A stretch of 42,152 bases of DNA from the NCBI GenBank assembly GCA_007130745.1, contig SLRW01000005.1:1-42152 (forward strand). Reading direction: 5' to 3'. This document shows positions 1 through 10,424 of the stretch, in pieces. Positions within the stretch are counted from its first letter, which is position 1; every line of letters begins with the position of its first letter. This DNA comes from Gammaproteobacteria bacterium (lineage in GTDB: Bacteria; Pseudomonadota; Gammaproteobacteria; UBA5335; SLRW01). The position numbers and the translations under genes were made by a program. A model generated the notes under the pieces. It did not search any database, was not told where the DNA came from, and saw only the letters and a program-made list of their open reading frames with translations.

Positions 1-1
1 C

Positions 2-214
2 AAGATTTTCACGGTGACTTCGGGGGCGTTGGCGTTGGCGTTGGGACCATTTGTGCTTGCGTCTTTCGTTGGTCGTGGGGCACGCTTTTTCCTGGTGGCC
101 TGGCTGGCCGGGCGTTTTGGCCCGGTGGTTGAACAGAAGCTCAGGCAGCACATGGAGATTGCCGGCTGGTTGACTGTGCTGCTGTTTGTGGTGATTTACC
201 TGATGGTGCGTTAA
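2..214 (+). CDS. YqaA/DedA-like inner-membrane protein, C-terminal fragment (5' end outside window)
   Basis: Open frame from the window edge to TAA 212-214; hydrophobic ...GPFVLASFVGRGARFFLVAWLAGRFGPVVEQKL...; position immediately before nlpD fits YqaA-family genes. Confidence 0.65.
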   Translation, partial: KIFTVTSGALALALGPFVLASFVGRGARFFLVAWLAGRFGPVVEQKLRQHMEIAGWLTVLLFVVIYLMVR

Positions 215-942
215 TGAAGCGTGCGCTGGTACTGGTGATCGTGATCCTGTTGCAGGGCTGTGCCGGCGCCCTGCACTGGGAGGGTGGTCCTGCGCCACGC
301 GGCGGCGCAGCCCCTGATGGCGATACCTATACCGTGCGTGAGGGGGATACGCTGTTTTCCATCGCCTGGCGTAATAATCTGGATTATCGCGATCTTGCTG
401 CCTGGAACAATATCGATGATCCCTCGCGCATACGCGCCGGTCAGCGGCTGTCGTTGCGTCCTTCATCCGCTAGGCCCGCCACACCTTCGCACCGGAGCAC
501 TCCGCCGGCGTCTGATACGACGCCCTCACCGCGTCCGTCAAGACAACGCCCCGCAGTACTTGCTGACAGTGAACTGAACTGGGACTGGCCGGTACGTGGT
601 GAGTTGATTGCGCGGTTTAACGAGAACGGCAACCGGGGTGTCGATATCACCGGCCGCGAGGGTGATCCCGTGCGTACGGCAGCAGCGGGCGAGGTGGTCT
701 ACAGTGGCAGCGGTCTGAGTGGTTACGGCCAGCTGATTATCATCAAGCATACCGATACCTACCTGAGCGCTTACGCCCATAACCGGGAACTGCTGGTGGG
801 GGAGGGAGACAAGGTCTCAGCCGGCCAGCGAATTGCCGAAATGGGCCGCGCCCCGGGCAGTGATAACCGGCCGCGTCTGCACTTCGAAATCCGCCGCAAC
901 GGCGAGCCGGTGGATCCGCTCACACGCCTCCCCGAGCCTTGA
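214..942 (+). CDS. nlpD: NlpD-like lipoprotein: LysM domain plus M23 (LytM) peptidase-like domain
   Basis: Lipobox-like LLQGC; LysM YTVREGDTLFSIAWRNNLDYRDLAAWNNI; C-terminal VRTAAAGEVVYSGSGLSGYGQLIIIKH...LHFEIRRNGEPVDPL. Confidence 0.9.
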   Translation: MKRALVLVIVILLQGCAGALHWEGGPAPRGGAAPDGDTYTVREGDTLFSIAWRNNLDYRDLAAWNNIDDPSRIRAGQRLSLRPSSARPATPSHRSTPPASDTTPSPRPSRQRPAVLADSELNWDWPVRGELIARFNENGNRGVDITGREGDPVRTAAAGEVVYSGSGLSGYGQLIIIKHTDTYLSAYAHNRELLVGEGDKVSAGQRIAEMGRAPGSDNRPRLHFEIRRNGEPVDPLTRLPEP

Positions 943-967
943 TAAAAGCCTTCAGGAAAAGCAATTA

Positions 968-1060
968 ACATGAAGACCATGAAGAAAAGAAGAATTTATT
1001 AATTATATCGTTATTAATAATCCTTCTTCATGTTCTTTATGCCCTTCATGGTCTTCATGT
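968..1060. repeat. AT-rich inverted repeat between convergent genes; 17-bp perfect outer arms
   Basis: ACATGAAGACCATGAAG (968-984) and its exact reverse complement CTTCATGGTCTTCATGT (1044-1060); inner TATTAAT/ATTAATA arms; CATGAAG words recur in tandem. Confidence 0.85.
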
Positions 1061-1113
1061 TTGGCTTTATTGGTTTTTTTTATTGCTTTTAATGACGGCT
1101 TGGCCTGAGACGT

Positions 1114-1497
1114 TTATTTTTCCCTCGGGTCAATCATCAGGGCGGCGACGACGCGGCGGTCTTCGGCGAGCAGGATGTTGAAGGTCCGGCAGGCGGCCGG
1201 GGTGGTCATCACTTCCACGCCGATGCGCTGGCGGTGCAGTGGCTGCAGCAGCGCGGGGTGCGGGAATTGCTGGGTTTCACCGGTGCCGAGTAGTACCACT
1301 TCCGGTTCCATGGCGGCGATCGCATCGAGGTGCTGTTCCTGTAGCCCGTCAATGCCGGCGGGGGGCCACTCAGGCTGCAGCACCTCATTGCCGACAATCA
1401 GGCTGGCGGTGTAGCGGGTCTCGCCAATGGTAATGCTGTCCTGTGTGCAGGCACGAATGCGATGGGTGATGCCCGGGTTGTCCATGTGCAGCTTCAT
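1114..1497 (-). CDS. Mth938-like (DUF498/NDUFAF3-like) domain protein
   Basis: MKLHMDNPGITHRIRACTQDSITIGETRYTASLIVGNEV...EVVLLGTGETQQFP...GVEVMTTPAACRTFNILLAEDRRVVAALM is the family pattern. Start could also be at 1506. Confidence 0.85.
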   Translation of the reverse strand: MKLHMDNPGITHRIRACTQDSITIGETRYTASLIVGNEVLQPEWPPAGIDGLQEQHLDAIAAMEPEVVLLGTGETQQFPHPALLQPLHRQRIGVEVMTTPAACRTFNILLAEDRRVVAALMIDPREK

Positions 1498-1661
1498 GCC
1501 CGGCACTTTATGGCGGCCAGGCCTCCAGGTGCAAGCGGTGAAGAGTCACCCGGGCGCGTTTTCGGCGTGCCAGCCATTGACACGGGGGAGGCGACTGAGT
1601 AGCTTTGCGGCAGCGTTCCCGTGCCTGGCGCGGGCCCATCCAGCGACCGGATCATAGTGCC

Positions 1662-2840
1662 TTGATCGAAGAATTTCCCCGTATCCAGCGGTTACCGCCT
1701 TACGTTTTCAATATTGTCACCGAGCTGAAAACGGCGGCGCGTGCCCGTGGTGAAGATATCGTTGACTTCGGCATGGGTAATCCTGACCAGCCCACGCCGC
1801 AGCATATCGTCGATAAACTCACCGAGGCGGTACAGCGCGGCGACACCCATCGCTACTCGCAGTCGCGTGGGCTGCCGCGTCTGCGTCGGGCAATCTGCAA
1901 CTGGTATGAGTCGCGCTATGACGTGTCGCTGGATCCGGAAAGCGAGGCCATCGTCACCATTGGCTCCAAGGAAGGCCTGGCGCATCTGGCGCTGGCCACC
2001 ATGTCCACCGGGGATGTGGTGCTGGTGCCGAACCCGGCCTATCCGGTGCATCCCTATGGGTTTGTGATCGCCGGCGCGGACATCCGGCATGTACCCATGA
2101 TTCCGGGTGGTGATTTCTTTGCCGAGTTGCAAAAGGCCATACGCGACAGCTGGCCGCGGCCCAAGATGCTGGTGCTTAATTTCCCCGGCAACCCCACCAC
2201 CCAGTGTGTAGAGCTGGATTTCTTCGAAAAAGTGGTGGAGATTGCTCGTGAGCACGGTATCTGGGTAATTCACGACCTGGCCTATGCGGACATTGTGTTT
2301 GATGGCTACAAGGCGCCTTCTATTCTGCAGGTACCGGGCGCGAGTGAAGTGGCGGTGGAGTCGTTTACGCTGTCAAAAAGCTATAATATGCCGGGCTGGC
2401 GTGTGGGTTTCATGTGCGGCAATCCGACACTACTGGGTGCGCTGGCGCGTATGAAATCCTACCTGGATTACGGTATTTTTACGCCTATACAGGTAGCAGC
2501 TATCAAGGCACTGGAAGGGCCGCAGGATTGCGTGGCCGAAATCCGTGACATGTATCGCTCGCGCCGTGACACGCTGTGTGACGGACTTAACCGGATTGGC
2601 TGGGAAGTGCCGCGTCCGCGCGCCACCATGTTCGTATGGGCGCCGGTGCCGGAGCCTTTTCGCGATATGGGATCGCTTGAGTTCAGCAAAATGCTGTTGC
2701 GCGAGGCTCAGGTGGCGGTGTCCCCAGGGGTGGGCTTTGGCCAGTACGGTGATGATCATGTGCGTATCAGCCTGATCGAGAACGAGCACCGAACACGGCA
2801 GGCGGTACGTAATATCCGACGGCTTTTTCGCCGCGGCTGA
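1662..2840 (+). CDS. alaC: Alanine-synthesizing transaminase AlaC-like, class I/II aminotransferase
   Basis: Strong similarity to remembered E. coli AlaC ([55 protein letters not shown]). Start uncertain: TTG at 1662 or TTG at 1605. Confidence 0.9.
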   Translation: MIEEFPRIQRLPPYVFNIVTELKTAARARGEDIVDFGMGNPDQPTPQHIVDKLTEAVQRGDTHRYSQSRGLPRLRRAICNWYESRYDVSLDPESEAIVTIGSKEGLAHLALATMSTGDVVLVPNPAYPVHPYGFVIAGADIRHVPMIPGGDFFAELQKAIRDSWPRPKMLVLNFPGNPTTQCVELDFFEKVVEIAREHGIWVIHDLAYADIVFDGYKAPSILQVPGASEVAVESFTLSKSYNMPGWRVGFMCGNPTLLGALARMKSYLDYGIFTPIQVAAIKALEGPQDCVAEIRDMYRSRRDTLCDGLNRIGWEVPRPRATMFVWAPVPEPFRDMGSLEFSKMLLREAQVAVSPGVGFGQYGDDHVRISLIENEHRTRQAVRNIRRLFRRG

Positions 2841-2858
2841 AGGACGATTGCCTATGGG

Positions 2859-2886
2859 CGCCCACGCATGGCGTGTGCGTCTTTTT
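2859..2886 (+). terminator. Hairpin plus U-tract (intrinsic terminator or hom-leader attenuator)
   Basis: CGCCCACGC-ATG-GCGTGTGCG (8/9 paired) followed by TCTTTTT, 14 nt before the hom Shine-Dalgarno. Confidence 0.55.
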
Positions 2887-2914
2887 GTGTATCATTTTCA
2901 GGAGGTTCGCAGTT

Positions 2915-4228
2915 TTGGAACCGGTCAAGCTGGGATTGCTGGGTCTGGGCACGGTAGGCAGCGGCACGGTGAATATGTTTCACCGGGCCGGGGCCGAGAT
3001 TGAGCGCCGTGCCGGACGCCAGATTATAGTGACACGCGCTGCTGCGCGGGACTTGAGCAAGCCCCGCGATTGCGAAACACGTGATATCGATCTCACTGAT
3101 GATCCGATGTCGATCATCAACGATCCCGATATCCAGGTGATCGTTGAGTTGATCGGTGGCTATGAAGAAGCCCGCGATCTGGTGCTGGCGGCGATTCGTC
3201 AGGGCAAGCATGTGATTACCGCGAACAAGGCCATGATTGCCAAATATGGCAATGAAATCTTTGCCGAGGCGGAAAAGCACGGTGTGACGGTGGCCTTTGA
3301 GGCAGCCGTGGCCGGTGGCATTCCTATCGTCAAGGCGATTCGTGAAAGCCTGGTGGGCAACCACATCCAGTGGTTGGCCGGCATTGTCAACGGAACCACC
3401 AACTACATCCTGACCCAGATGCGTGACGAGGGCTGGGGTTTCCAGACTGCGCTGGATGAGGCGCAGCGACTGGGTTATGCCGAGGCCGATCCGACCTTTG
3501 ACGTGGAAGGCATTGACGCTGCCCACAAACTGACCATTCTCGCTTCCATTGCCTTTGGGGTGCCGCTGCAGTTCGACAAGGTTTACACCGAGGGTATTGC
3601 CGGCATCGGCCGCGAGGATATCCAGTACGCCGAAGAGCTGGGTTACAGCATCAAGCACCTGGCCATTGCGCAGATGACCGACGAAGGTATCGAGCTGCGT
3701 GTGCATCCCACGCTGGTGCCACACCGCCGCCTGATGGCCAATGTCGGCGGGGTGATGAACGCGGTGATGGTGTATGGCGACGCCGTGGGGCGCACCATGT
3801 ATTATGGCGCCGGCGCCGGTTCCGAGCCTACGGCTTCGGCGGTCATGGGTGATATTCTGGACGTGGTCCGCTCTCTGAGCGCCGGCCCCGATAACCGCGT
3901 GCCCTATCTGGGTTTCCAGCTGGCTTCGTTGTCATCGGTGCCGGTGTTGCCGATGGAGGCCATCGAGACGGCCTATTACCTGCGCATGGAAGTGCTGGAC
4001 AGCCCCGGGGTGATGGCGGCAGTGACGCAGATACTGGCTGAGCTCAACATCAGCATTGAGGCACTGTTGCAGAAGGTGCCGGAACCGGACCAGAACACCG
4101 TGCCGATCATCATGCTCACGCATCGTATTCGAGAACGGCAGATGAACGAGGCGCTTTATCGTATAGGCCAGCTTGAGGCAGTGCAGGGCAAGATTGTCCG
4201 CATCCGACTGGAATATTTTGATGAGTGA
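2915..4228 (+). CDS. hom: Homoserine dehydrogenase (with C-terminal ACT domain)
   Basis: VKLGLLGLGTVGSGTV NAD-binding start; NGTTNYILTQM; ACT-like C-terminus. TTG start at 2915 preceded by AGGAGG (2900-2905) at 9-nt spacing. Confidence 0.93.
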   Translation: MEPVKLGLLGLGTVGSGTVNMFHRAGAEIERRAGRQIIVTRAAARDLSKPRDCETRDIDLTDDPMSIINDPDIQVIVELIGGYEEARDLVLAAIRQGKHVITANKAMIAKYGNEIFAEAEKHGVTVAFEAAVAGGIPIVKAIRESLVGNHIQWLAGIVNGTTNYILTQMRDEGWGFQTALDEAQRLGYAEADPTFDVEGIDAAHKLTILASIAFGVPLQFDKVYTEGIAGIGREDIQYAEELGYSIKHLAIAQMTDEGIELRVHPTLVPHRRLMANVGGVMNAVMVYGDAVGRTMYYGAGAGSEPTASAVMGDILDVVRSLSAGPDNRVPYLGFQLASLSSVPVLPMEAIETAYYLRMEVLDSPGVMAAVTQILAELNISIEALLQKVPEPDQNTVPIIMLTHRIRERQMNEALYRIGQLEAVQGKIVRIRLEYFDE

Positions 4229-4246
4229 GGCCGGGAGCACACTGGC

Positions 4247-5386
4247 ATGACAGCACAGCAACGCTATACCGGATTGATCGAGCGCTATGCCGATCGCCTG
4301 CCGCTGGAAGGCGCGGTACCGCCGGTCAGCCTGGGCGAGGGCAACACGCCGCTGATCCGACTGGATAATCTGGTCCGCGATCTGGGGCGGGATGTTGAGC
4401 TCTATGTAAAGTTCGAGGGTCTCAACCCCACCGGTTCGTTCAAGGACCGGGGCATGACCGTGGCGGTGACCCGGGCAATGGAAGAGGGCAGTCGCGCCAT
4501 TATCTGTGCCTCTACCGGCAATACTTCGGCCTCGGCGGCGGCCTATGCTGCGCGCGCCGGGATTACGGCTTTCGTGATTATCCCCGACGGCAAGATTGCG
4601 CTGGGCAAGCTGGCTCAGGCGGTCATGCACGGCGCGGTGGTATTGCAGATCAAGGGCAACTTCGACGCCGGCATGCGATTGGTACGCGAGGTGGCAGAGA
4701 CCGCGCCGGTGACGGTGGTGAACTCCATCAACCCCTGGCGCCTTCAGGGCCAGAAGACAGCCGCCTTCGAGATTGTGGATGAGCTGGGCCGGGCGCCGGA
4801 TTATCACTGTCTGCCCGTGGGCAATGCCGGCAATATCACGGCGCACTGGATCGGTTACAGCGAGTTGTGGGCCGGCGCCAGCGAACTGACCCGGGCGTGT
4901 AATTTCTGCGAAGGCCTTTGCCAGTTGGCCGGCAAGCCGGTGATCAGTCAACGGCCCCGCATGATGGGGTATCAGGCCAGTGGCAGCGCGCCATTCTTGC
5001 GCGGGGAGATGGTCGATGACCCTGAAACTGTCGCGACGGCTATCCGCATCGGCCACCCCCAGAGCTGGGAGCAGGCGTGGACGGTACAGCAGGAATCCGA
5101 CGGCGCTTTCGCCGAGCTTGACGATCAGGAATTGCTGGCCACCCAGAAGCGTCTGGCCGAGCGTGAGGGGGTGTTCTGTGAGCCGGCGTCCGCCGCTTCG
5201 CTGGCCGGTGCCTTGCGTGACATCAAAAACGGGCGTATCGCCGAGGGTTCCACGGTGGTTTGTACACTCACCGGCCATGGCCTCAAGGATCCTGATATAG
5301 CCATTGAGCAGTGCCAGGGTGCGGTGATCGACGTGGACGGTACTCGCCAGGCGGTGGAACAGGCGATCGTGGATCGCCTGGCCTGA
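4247..5386 (+). CDS. thrC: Threonine synthase
   Basis: PLIRLDNL...[20 protein letters not shown]...[24 protein letters not shown]-fold motifs; directly after hom. Confidence 0.95.
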   Translation: MTAQQRYTGLIERYADRLPLEGAVPPVSLGEGNTPLIRLDNLVRDLGRDVELYVKFEGLNPTGSFKDRGMTVAVTRAMEEGSRAIICASTGNTSASAAAYAARAGITAFVIIPDGKIALGKLAQAVMHGAVVLQIKGNFDAGMRLVREVAETAPVTVVNSINPWRLQGQKTAAFEIVDELGRAPDYHCLPVGNAGNITAHWIGYSELWAGASELTRACNFCEGLCQLAGKPVISQRPRMMGYQASGSAPFLRGEMVDDPETVATAIRIGHPQSWEQAWTVQQESDGAFAELDDQELLATQKRLAEREGVFCEPASAASLAGALRDIKNGRIAEGSTVVCTLTGHGLKDPDIAIEQCQGAVIDVDGTRQAVEQAIVDRLA

Positions 5387-5400
5387 GGAGCAGTGTGGCC

Positions 5401-6453
5401 ATGCCGGCCCGACTGACTGTGTTTGTGCCGGGACTGTTTGGTCCGCTAACCGGTATTCATCCTGAAATGCTTGAACCCCCGCGACTGACGGCGCTGGAAC
5501 GCTGGTGGTCGCTGGGGCGTCCGATGTCTCTGCAGCTACCTGTTGTCAGTGCCCCCGAACAGATGTTCCTCCTGCTTTTTGGTGTGCCTTGCGAGGGCGA
5601 GCTGCCCGGTGCCCGGCTGAGTCTGGCTGCACAAGGGATTGAACCCCCATCAGCTTCGCTGTGGCGGGCTGATCCGGTCTATGCCCGTGCCGGCACGGTT
5701 GATGTCCATATTGATGATCGTGCGGTGTTACCGGTCACTGCGCAGGAAAGCGAAACCCTCTGCCGGGATTTTAATCGGGATTTCGATGCGCGTGGCTGGC
5801 GACTGTGGGCGTCACGTCCGGGGCAGTGGTATCTGCAGTCGACGCAGCCGCTTCAGGTGACCACCGTGCCATTGTCGATAGCGCTGGGACGGGGGCTGGA
5901 GGGGATCATGCCGTCTGGCCCTGACGGCGCCCGTCTGCGGGCCCTGCTTAATGAGCTGCAGATGTGGCTGTTCGAACATCCGCTGAATCAGGCGCGCGAA
6001 GCGCAGGGGTGTCCACCCATCAACAGTATCTGGCCCTGGGGTGCGGGCGAAGCGGGACTGCCGCGCAAGCACTGGCGTGCATTATGGGCGGTAGACGATT
6101 TCTACCGTGGCGCCGGCAAGGTGGCGGGAGCGGATCTCGTTGCCACGGTGCCGGCCGATGGAACGGCGCTGGTTCCGGCGCTGCCAGCATCAGGCGAGGC
6201 CATGCTGGTGCTCGATTCATTGCTGCGCCCGGCAGCGCTGGGCGATGTGGGTCAATGGTATGACACCCTGCAACAACTTGACCGGGACTGGTTTGCGCCC
6301 CTGCTGGATGCTCTGGTCCAGCGTCGGGTGCAGGCCATTCACCTGGCGGGCGGAGCCCGGCACGGTTTTGTGCTCAGGCGTGGCGATCTGTGGCGAATCT
6401 GGCGCCGCCGGCACCCCCTGACGCGCTTTGTCACTACCGCATCCGGTCTGTGA
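5401..6453 (+). CDS. RpfE-like / phosphoglycerate-mutase-like regulatory-type protein of unknown function
   Basis: 350-aa ORF; FVPGLFGPLTG start and WPWGAGEAGLP motif typical of the family; located before prfB. Confidence 0.65.
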   Translation: MPARLTVFVPGLFGPLTGIHPEMLEPPRLTALERWWSLGRPMSLQLPVVSAPEQMFLLLFGVPCEGELPGARLSLAAQGIEPPSASLWRADPVYARAGTVDVHIDDRAVLPVTAQESETLCRDFNRDFDARGWRLWASRPGQWYLQSTQPLQVTTVPLSIALGRGLEGIMPSGPDGARLRALLNELQMWLFEHPLNQAREAQGCPPINSIWPWGAGEAGLPRKHWRALWAVDDFYRGAGKVAGADLVATVPADGTALVPALPASGEAMLVLDSLLRPAALGDVGQWYDTLQQLDRDWFAPLLDALVQRRVQAIHLAGGARHGFVLRRGDLWRIWRRRHPLTRFVTTASGL

Positions 6454-6567
6454 TGACGCCCGGCCGGGTTGTTTGTTCCCGGCGATGACGCTATTGCGCG
6501 GATGTCAGCCGACAGCGCGTGGTGTAGAATGCGCAGCCTTAAAAGCATTTGCACGGTCGGGGGAGTC

Positions 6568-7666
6568 ATGGCGGAAACCAATATGCTGCGTCAGGAAATT
6601 CGGGATATGCAAGGTCGCTGGCGCGACCTGAGGGGGTATCTTTGACCTTGATCGCCGCCGGGAAAGATTGACCGAAGTCGATCGCGAACTGGAGCAGCCG
6701 GAAGTCTGGGAGAATCCCGAGCGTGCCCAGGAACTGGGCCGCGAGCGCGCCCGTCTGGATGAGCTGGTTGGCAGCATGGGTCGCATCAACCAGGGACTTG
6801 AAGAAGCCGCCGAGTTGCTGGAGCTGGCCGAGGCCGAGGACGACGAGGCCACCGTGGCAGAAATCACGGGGGACATTGAATCACTGCAACAGCGGCTGGC
6901 CGGGCTTGAGTTCCGACGCATGTTCTCCGGCCCCATGGACGCCTCGGCTGCTTTTGTGGATATCCAGGCCGGCTCTGGTGGTACCGAGGCCCAGGACTGG
7001 GCCGAGATGCTGTTGCGCATGTATTTGCGCTGGGCTGAAAAACAGGGTTTTATCACTGAGTTGGTGGAGGTGTCTGCGGGTGAAACCGCGGGCATCAAAA
7101 GCGCCACCATACGGATTGACGGTGAATATGCCTTTGGCTGGTTGCGTACCGAAACCGGGGTGCACCGGCTGGTTCGCAAGTCGCCCTTTGATTCGGGTAA
7201 CCGCCGTCATACATCTTTCGCGGCGGTGTTCGTGTCGCCGGAAGTCGATGATGACGTGGATATAGACATCAACCCGGCTGATCTGCGGATTGATGTCTAC
7301 CGCGCCAGTGGCGCCGGCGGGCAGCATGTGAATACCACCGAATCGGCGGTGCGCATTACACATAATCCCACCGGTGTAGTGGTGCAGTGTCAGAATGATC
7401 GCTCCCAGCACAAAAACCGTGCCACAGCCATGAAGCAGCTCAAGTCCAAGCTTTATGAGCTTGAGATGCAGAAACGTCGCACCGAGGCGCAGGCCCAGGC
7501 CGATTCCAAGGCCGATATCGGCTGGGGCAGCCAGATCCGCTCTTATGTGCTGGACCAGTCGCGTATCAAGGATTTGCGTACCGGCGTGGAAACCGGCAAT
7601 ACCCAGGCGGTGCTTGACGGGAGTCTGAACGAGTTCATTGAAGCCAGTCTCAAACAGGGGCTGTAA
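6568..7666 (+). CDS. prfB: Peptide chain release factor 2, expressed by +1 programmed frameshift
   Basis: 0-frame [25 protein letters not shown] ends at in-frame TGA 6643-6645; +1 frame continues [16 protein letters not shown]... with GGQ motif ([19 protein letters not shown]). Confidence 0.97.
6631..6646 (+). promoter_or_regulatory. RF2 programmed frameshift site: SD-like AGGGGG + slippery CTT TGA C
   Basis: AGGGGGTATCTTTGAC, the canonical prfB recoding element. Confidence 0.95.
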
Positions 7667-7682
7667 CTGAAATAGAGGCGAT

Positions 7683-9182
7683 ATGAGCGAAGAACACGAA
7701 GAACACCGGCTGATTGCCCAGCGGCGCGAAAAACTGGATCGTCTGCGTGAGCAGGACCAGGCCTTTCCCAACGATTTCCGGCGAGATTCAGTGGCTGATG
7801 AGCTGCAGGGAATGTATGGGCAGCGCAGTGGCGAGTCGCTGGAAGCCGAAGGCATCCGGGTGCGGGTAGCGGGCCGCTTGATGGCCAAGCGGGTGATGGG
7901 CAAGGCCAGTTTTGCCCAGGTCCAGGATCATTCCGGTCGTCTGCAATTGTTCCTGGAGCGCGATGCTCTGGCGGAAGGTGTTTACGCCGAATTCAAGAGC
8001 TGGGACGTGGGTGATATTGTTGGCGCCGAGGGCACGCTGTTTCGTACTAAAACCGGCGAGCTGACGGTACGCGTTGAACGGCTGCGCTTGCTGGTCAAGT
8101 CCCTGCGCCCGCTGCCGGAGAAGTTTCACGGCCTCAGTGATCAGGAAATGCGCTATCGCCAGCGTTACGTGGACCTGATCATGAACCCGGAGGTAGTTGG
8201 GGTATTCCGCCAGCGTGCGCGGATTGTGCAGCTGGTGCGTGATTTCATGAACGGCATGGGTTTTCTGGAAGTGGAAACACCCATGATGCAGCCCATTCCC
8301 GGCGGCGCCCAGGCGCGCCCCTTTGTGACCCACCACAATGCTCTGGACATGGACCTGTATCTGAGGGTGGCGCCGGAACTGTATCTCAAGCGGCTGGTGG
8401 TGGGAGGCTTCGAGCGGGTTTACGAGATCAACCGCAGCTTTCGCAACGAGGGCGTATCCACCCGGCACAATCCCGAGTTCACGATGCTCGAGCTGTATCA
8501 GGCCTATGCCGGCTACACGGATATGATGGATCTGACCGAGCGCCTGCTGCGTACGTTGGTTGAGATGCTCTACGGTGACACCAAACTGAACTGGCTGGGC
8601 CAGCAGTACGATTTTTCGGGTACTTTTGCTCGCGTGAGTGTGGAACAGGCGCTGCTCGACAGTGACGCCGGGATTGACCCGGAGCGCTTGCGTGATGAAG
8701 CGCACCTGTGCGAGCGGTGTCAGCACCACGGTATCGAGGTGCAGTCCGAATGGGGGGCGGGAAAGCTGCAGCTGGAGCTGTTCGAGAAGCTGGTCGAGAG
8801 CACCCTTGAACAGCCGGTGTTCATCACTGACTATCCCACCGAGGTTTCACCGCTGGCGCGACGGCGTGATGATGACCCCTTTCTTGTCGAGCGCTTCGAG
8901 TTCTTCGTCGGCGGCCGCGAGATTGCCAACGGTTTCTCCGAACTCAACGATGCCGAGGATCAGGCCGAGCGCTTTCGTGAGCAGGCCCGCAGCAAGGAAG
9001 CCGGCGACGAAGAGGCAATGTTCTTTGATGCCGACTATGTGCGCGCGCTGGAATACGGCATGCCACCCACCGCCGGGCAGGGGATTGGTCTTGACCGCCT
9101 GGTGATGTTGCTGACTGACACGGCGTCCATTCGTGACGTGTTGTTGTTTCCGTTGATGCGCCCGGAGGCAGAAAGCGATTGA
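7683..9182 (+). CDS. lysS: Lysyl-tRNA synthetase, class II
   Basis: [59 protein letters not shown]; follows prfB. Confidence 0.97.
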   Translation: MSEEHEEHRLIAQRREKLDRLREQDQAFPNDFRRDSVADELQGMYGQRSGESLEAEGIRVRVAGRLMAKRVMGKASFAQVQDHSGRLQLFLERDALAEGVYAEFKSWDVGDIVGAEGTLFRTKTGELTVRVERLRLLVKSLRPLPEKFHGLSDQEMRYRQRYVDLIMNPEVVGVFRQRARIVQLVRDFMNGMGFLEVETPMMQPIPGGAQARPFVTHHNALDMDLYLRVAPELYLKRLVVGGFERVYEINRSFRNEGVSTRHNPEFTMLELYQAYAGYTDMMDLTERLLRTLVEMLYGDTKLNWLGQQYDFSGTFARVSVEQALLDSDAGIDPERLRDEAHLCERCQHHGIEVQSEWGAGKLQLELFEKLVESTLEQPVFITDYPTEVSPLARRRDDDPFLVERFEFFVGGREIANGFSELNDAEDQAERFREQARSKEAGDEEAMFFDADYVRALEYGMPPTAGQGIGLDRLVMLLTDTASIRDVLLFPLMRPEAESD

Positions 9183-9183
9183 T

Positions 9184-10245
9184 CTAGTCGGACTTGATCC
9201 CGGGCACTGCGTAGGGGAGTTCGCCGGGGGTGATTTCCGGCCCCTCGGCTGAATGAAGATGCAGTGGCGGGTTATCAAGTGCATCCAGGCGTACCACCAG
9301 CAGCAGTGACCAGGCGTTGTCGCCATCCGGGCGGGCATCAGCAATATGGCCAATGGCCTGGGCGCCGTCGCTGCTGAATATCGGGTCACCGGGTTCGGGG
9401 CGTTGCTGGTTCAGGCAGCGGGCGAGAATCATGCGCCGGTTGGGCCGGCCACGGTGTTGCAGACGGGCGATCACTTCCTGACCCGGGTAGCAGCCCTTGC
9501 GAAAGCTGATGCCGTCGAGCAGCTCCAGATTGACGCTCTGGCCCACGAACAGGCCGACGGTGGCCGGGTGGATCATCGGCAGCCCGGAGGCATGATCCAG
9601 CAGTTGCCATGCATCGCTGCCAACCGGCGCACCATGCACGTTGAGCTTCTCCCATACCTGCTTTGCGGCATCATTTTCGAGCAGCACTTCCAGGCGGGGT
9701 TGCGGGCCGGATATACGCAGTACGGGGTGCCCACCGCAGCGGCCTGTGGCATCAACCGGCTCGACTACGCTGTCACCCAGTGCCTCGCCCAGCAGGCGGA
9801 GTGCTTCGGGGCCGGAAACACCCAGCCGGATATAGCGGTTGGACAGATCGCTGATGGTCACCTTGGCACGCAATACGTATTTTTGCAGGTGTGCGATAGT
9901 GGGCTCCACCAGCACGCGGGGCAAGGACAGAGCCAGTGTGTCGGCATCAAGCCAAAACACCCGCACGATGGCCAACAATCGCCCTTTGGGGTCGCACAGG
10001 CCACCCAGGCGGCTCCGATTTTCGGACAACCCTGTGACATCGCAGGTCAGTTGGGAATGAAGAAAATCCCGTGCCTGTTCGCCGCTAACGCCAATCAGCC
10101 CGAGATGGGAGAGGTCGGCAAAGATATTGCCTGTATGCGCCATGCTGGCTTCCTGTACGGGCACACCAAAATGAAGCACTTCGCCGCTGTCCTGGTCGAA
10201 TTCGGCGCCGGCGTTGGCGAGAAAACCTTTCCATTCGGGTTGCAT
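9184..10245 (-). CDS. ygfZ: Folate-binding YgfZ (GcvT-like) protein, Fe-S cluster maintenance
   Basis: LGLIGVSGEQARDFLHSQLTCDV; KGCYPGQEVIARLQHRGRPNRR (the YgfZ K-GC-PGQE motif). Confidence 0.93.
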   Translation of the reverse strand: MQPEWKGFLANAGAEFDQDSGEVLHFGVPVQEASMAHTGNIFADLSHLGLIGVSGEQARDFLHSQLTCDVTGLSENRSRLGGLCDPKGRLLAIVRVFWLDADTLALSLPRVLVEPTIAHLQKYVLRAKVTISDLSNRYIRLGVSGPEALRLLGEALGDSVVEPVDATGRCGGHPVLRISGPQPRLEVLLENDAAKQVWEKLNVHGAPVGSDAWQLLDHASGLPMIHPATVGLFVGQSVNLELLDGISFRKGCYPGQEVIARLQHRGRPNRRMILARCLNQQRPEPGDPIFSSDGAQAIGHIADARPDGDNAWSLLLVVRLDALDNPPLHLHSAEGPEITPGELPYAVPGIKSD

Positions 10246-10365
10246 GTCCGGTCTCCGGAAGCGGCTGCGTGAAAAGTTCTGCGGAGTGCAATCTTACCCA
10301 CAGGTAAACGAGTAAATAAAGCCGTATTCAAGGCCGGTTCAAACGCCGTTTTTGCTGGCTGGCGC

Positions 10366-10394
10366 TTGCGTGATGGCCGCAGATTCAGTATAAA
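10366..10394 (+). promoter_or_regulatory. Putative sigma70 promoter of the SDHAF4-sdh operon
   Basis: TTGCGT (10366-10371) - 17 nt - TATAAA (10389-10394), about 30 nt upstream of the ATG at 10425. Confidence 0.6.
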
Positions 10395-10424
10395 CGTGGC
10401 CTCTTCCTTGAGGCAGGGGCAGGC

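Noticed and set aside
3932-5278. 448-aa antisense ORF over hom/thrC
   Set aside because: No domain, overlaps two certain genes, typical GC-rich shadow ORF.
6668-7666. prfB as a single-frame gene starting at 6668
   Set aside because: Ignores the upstream 0-frame N-terminus and the frameshift site; the joined form matches RF2.
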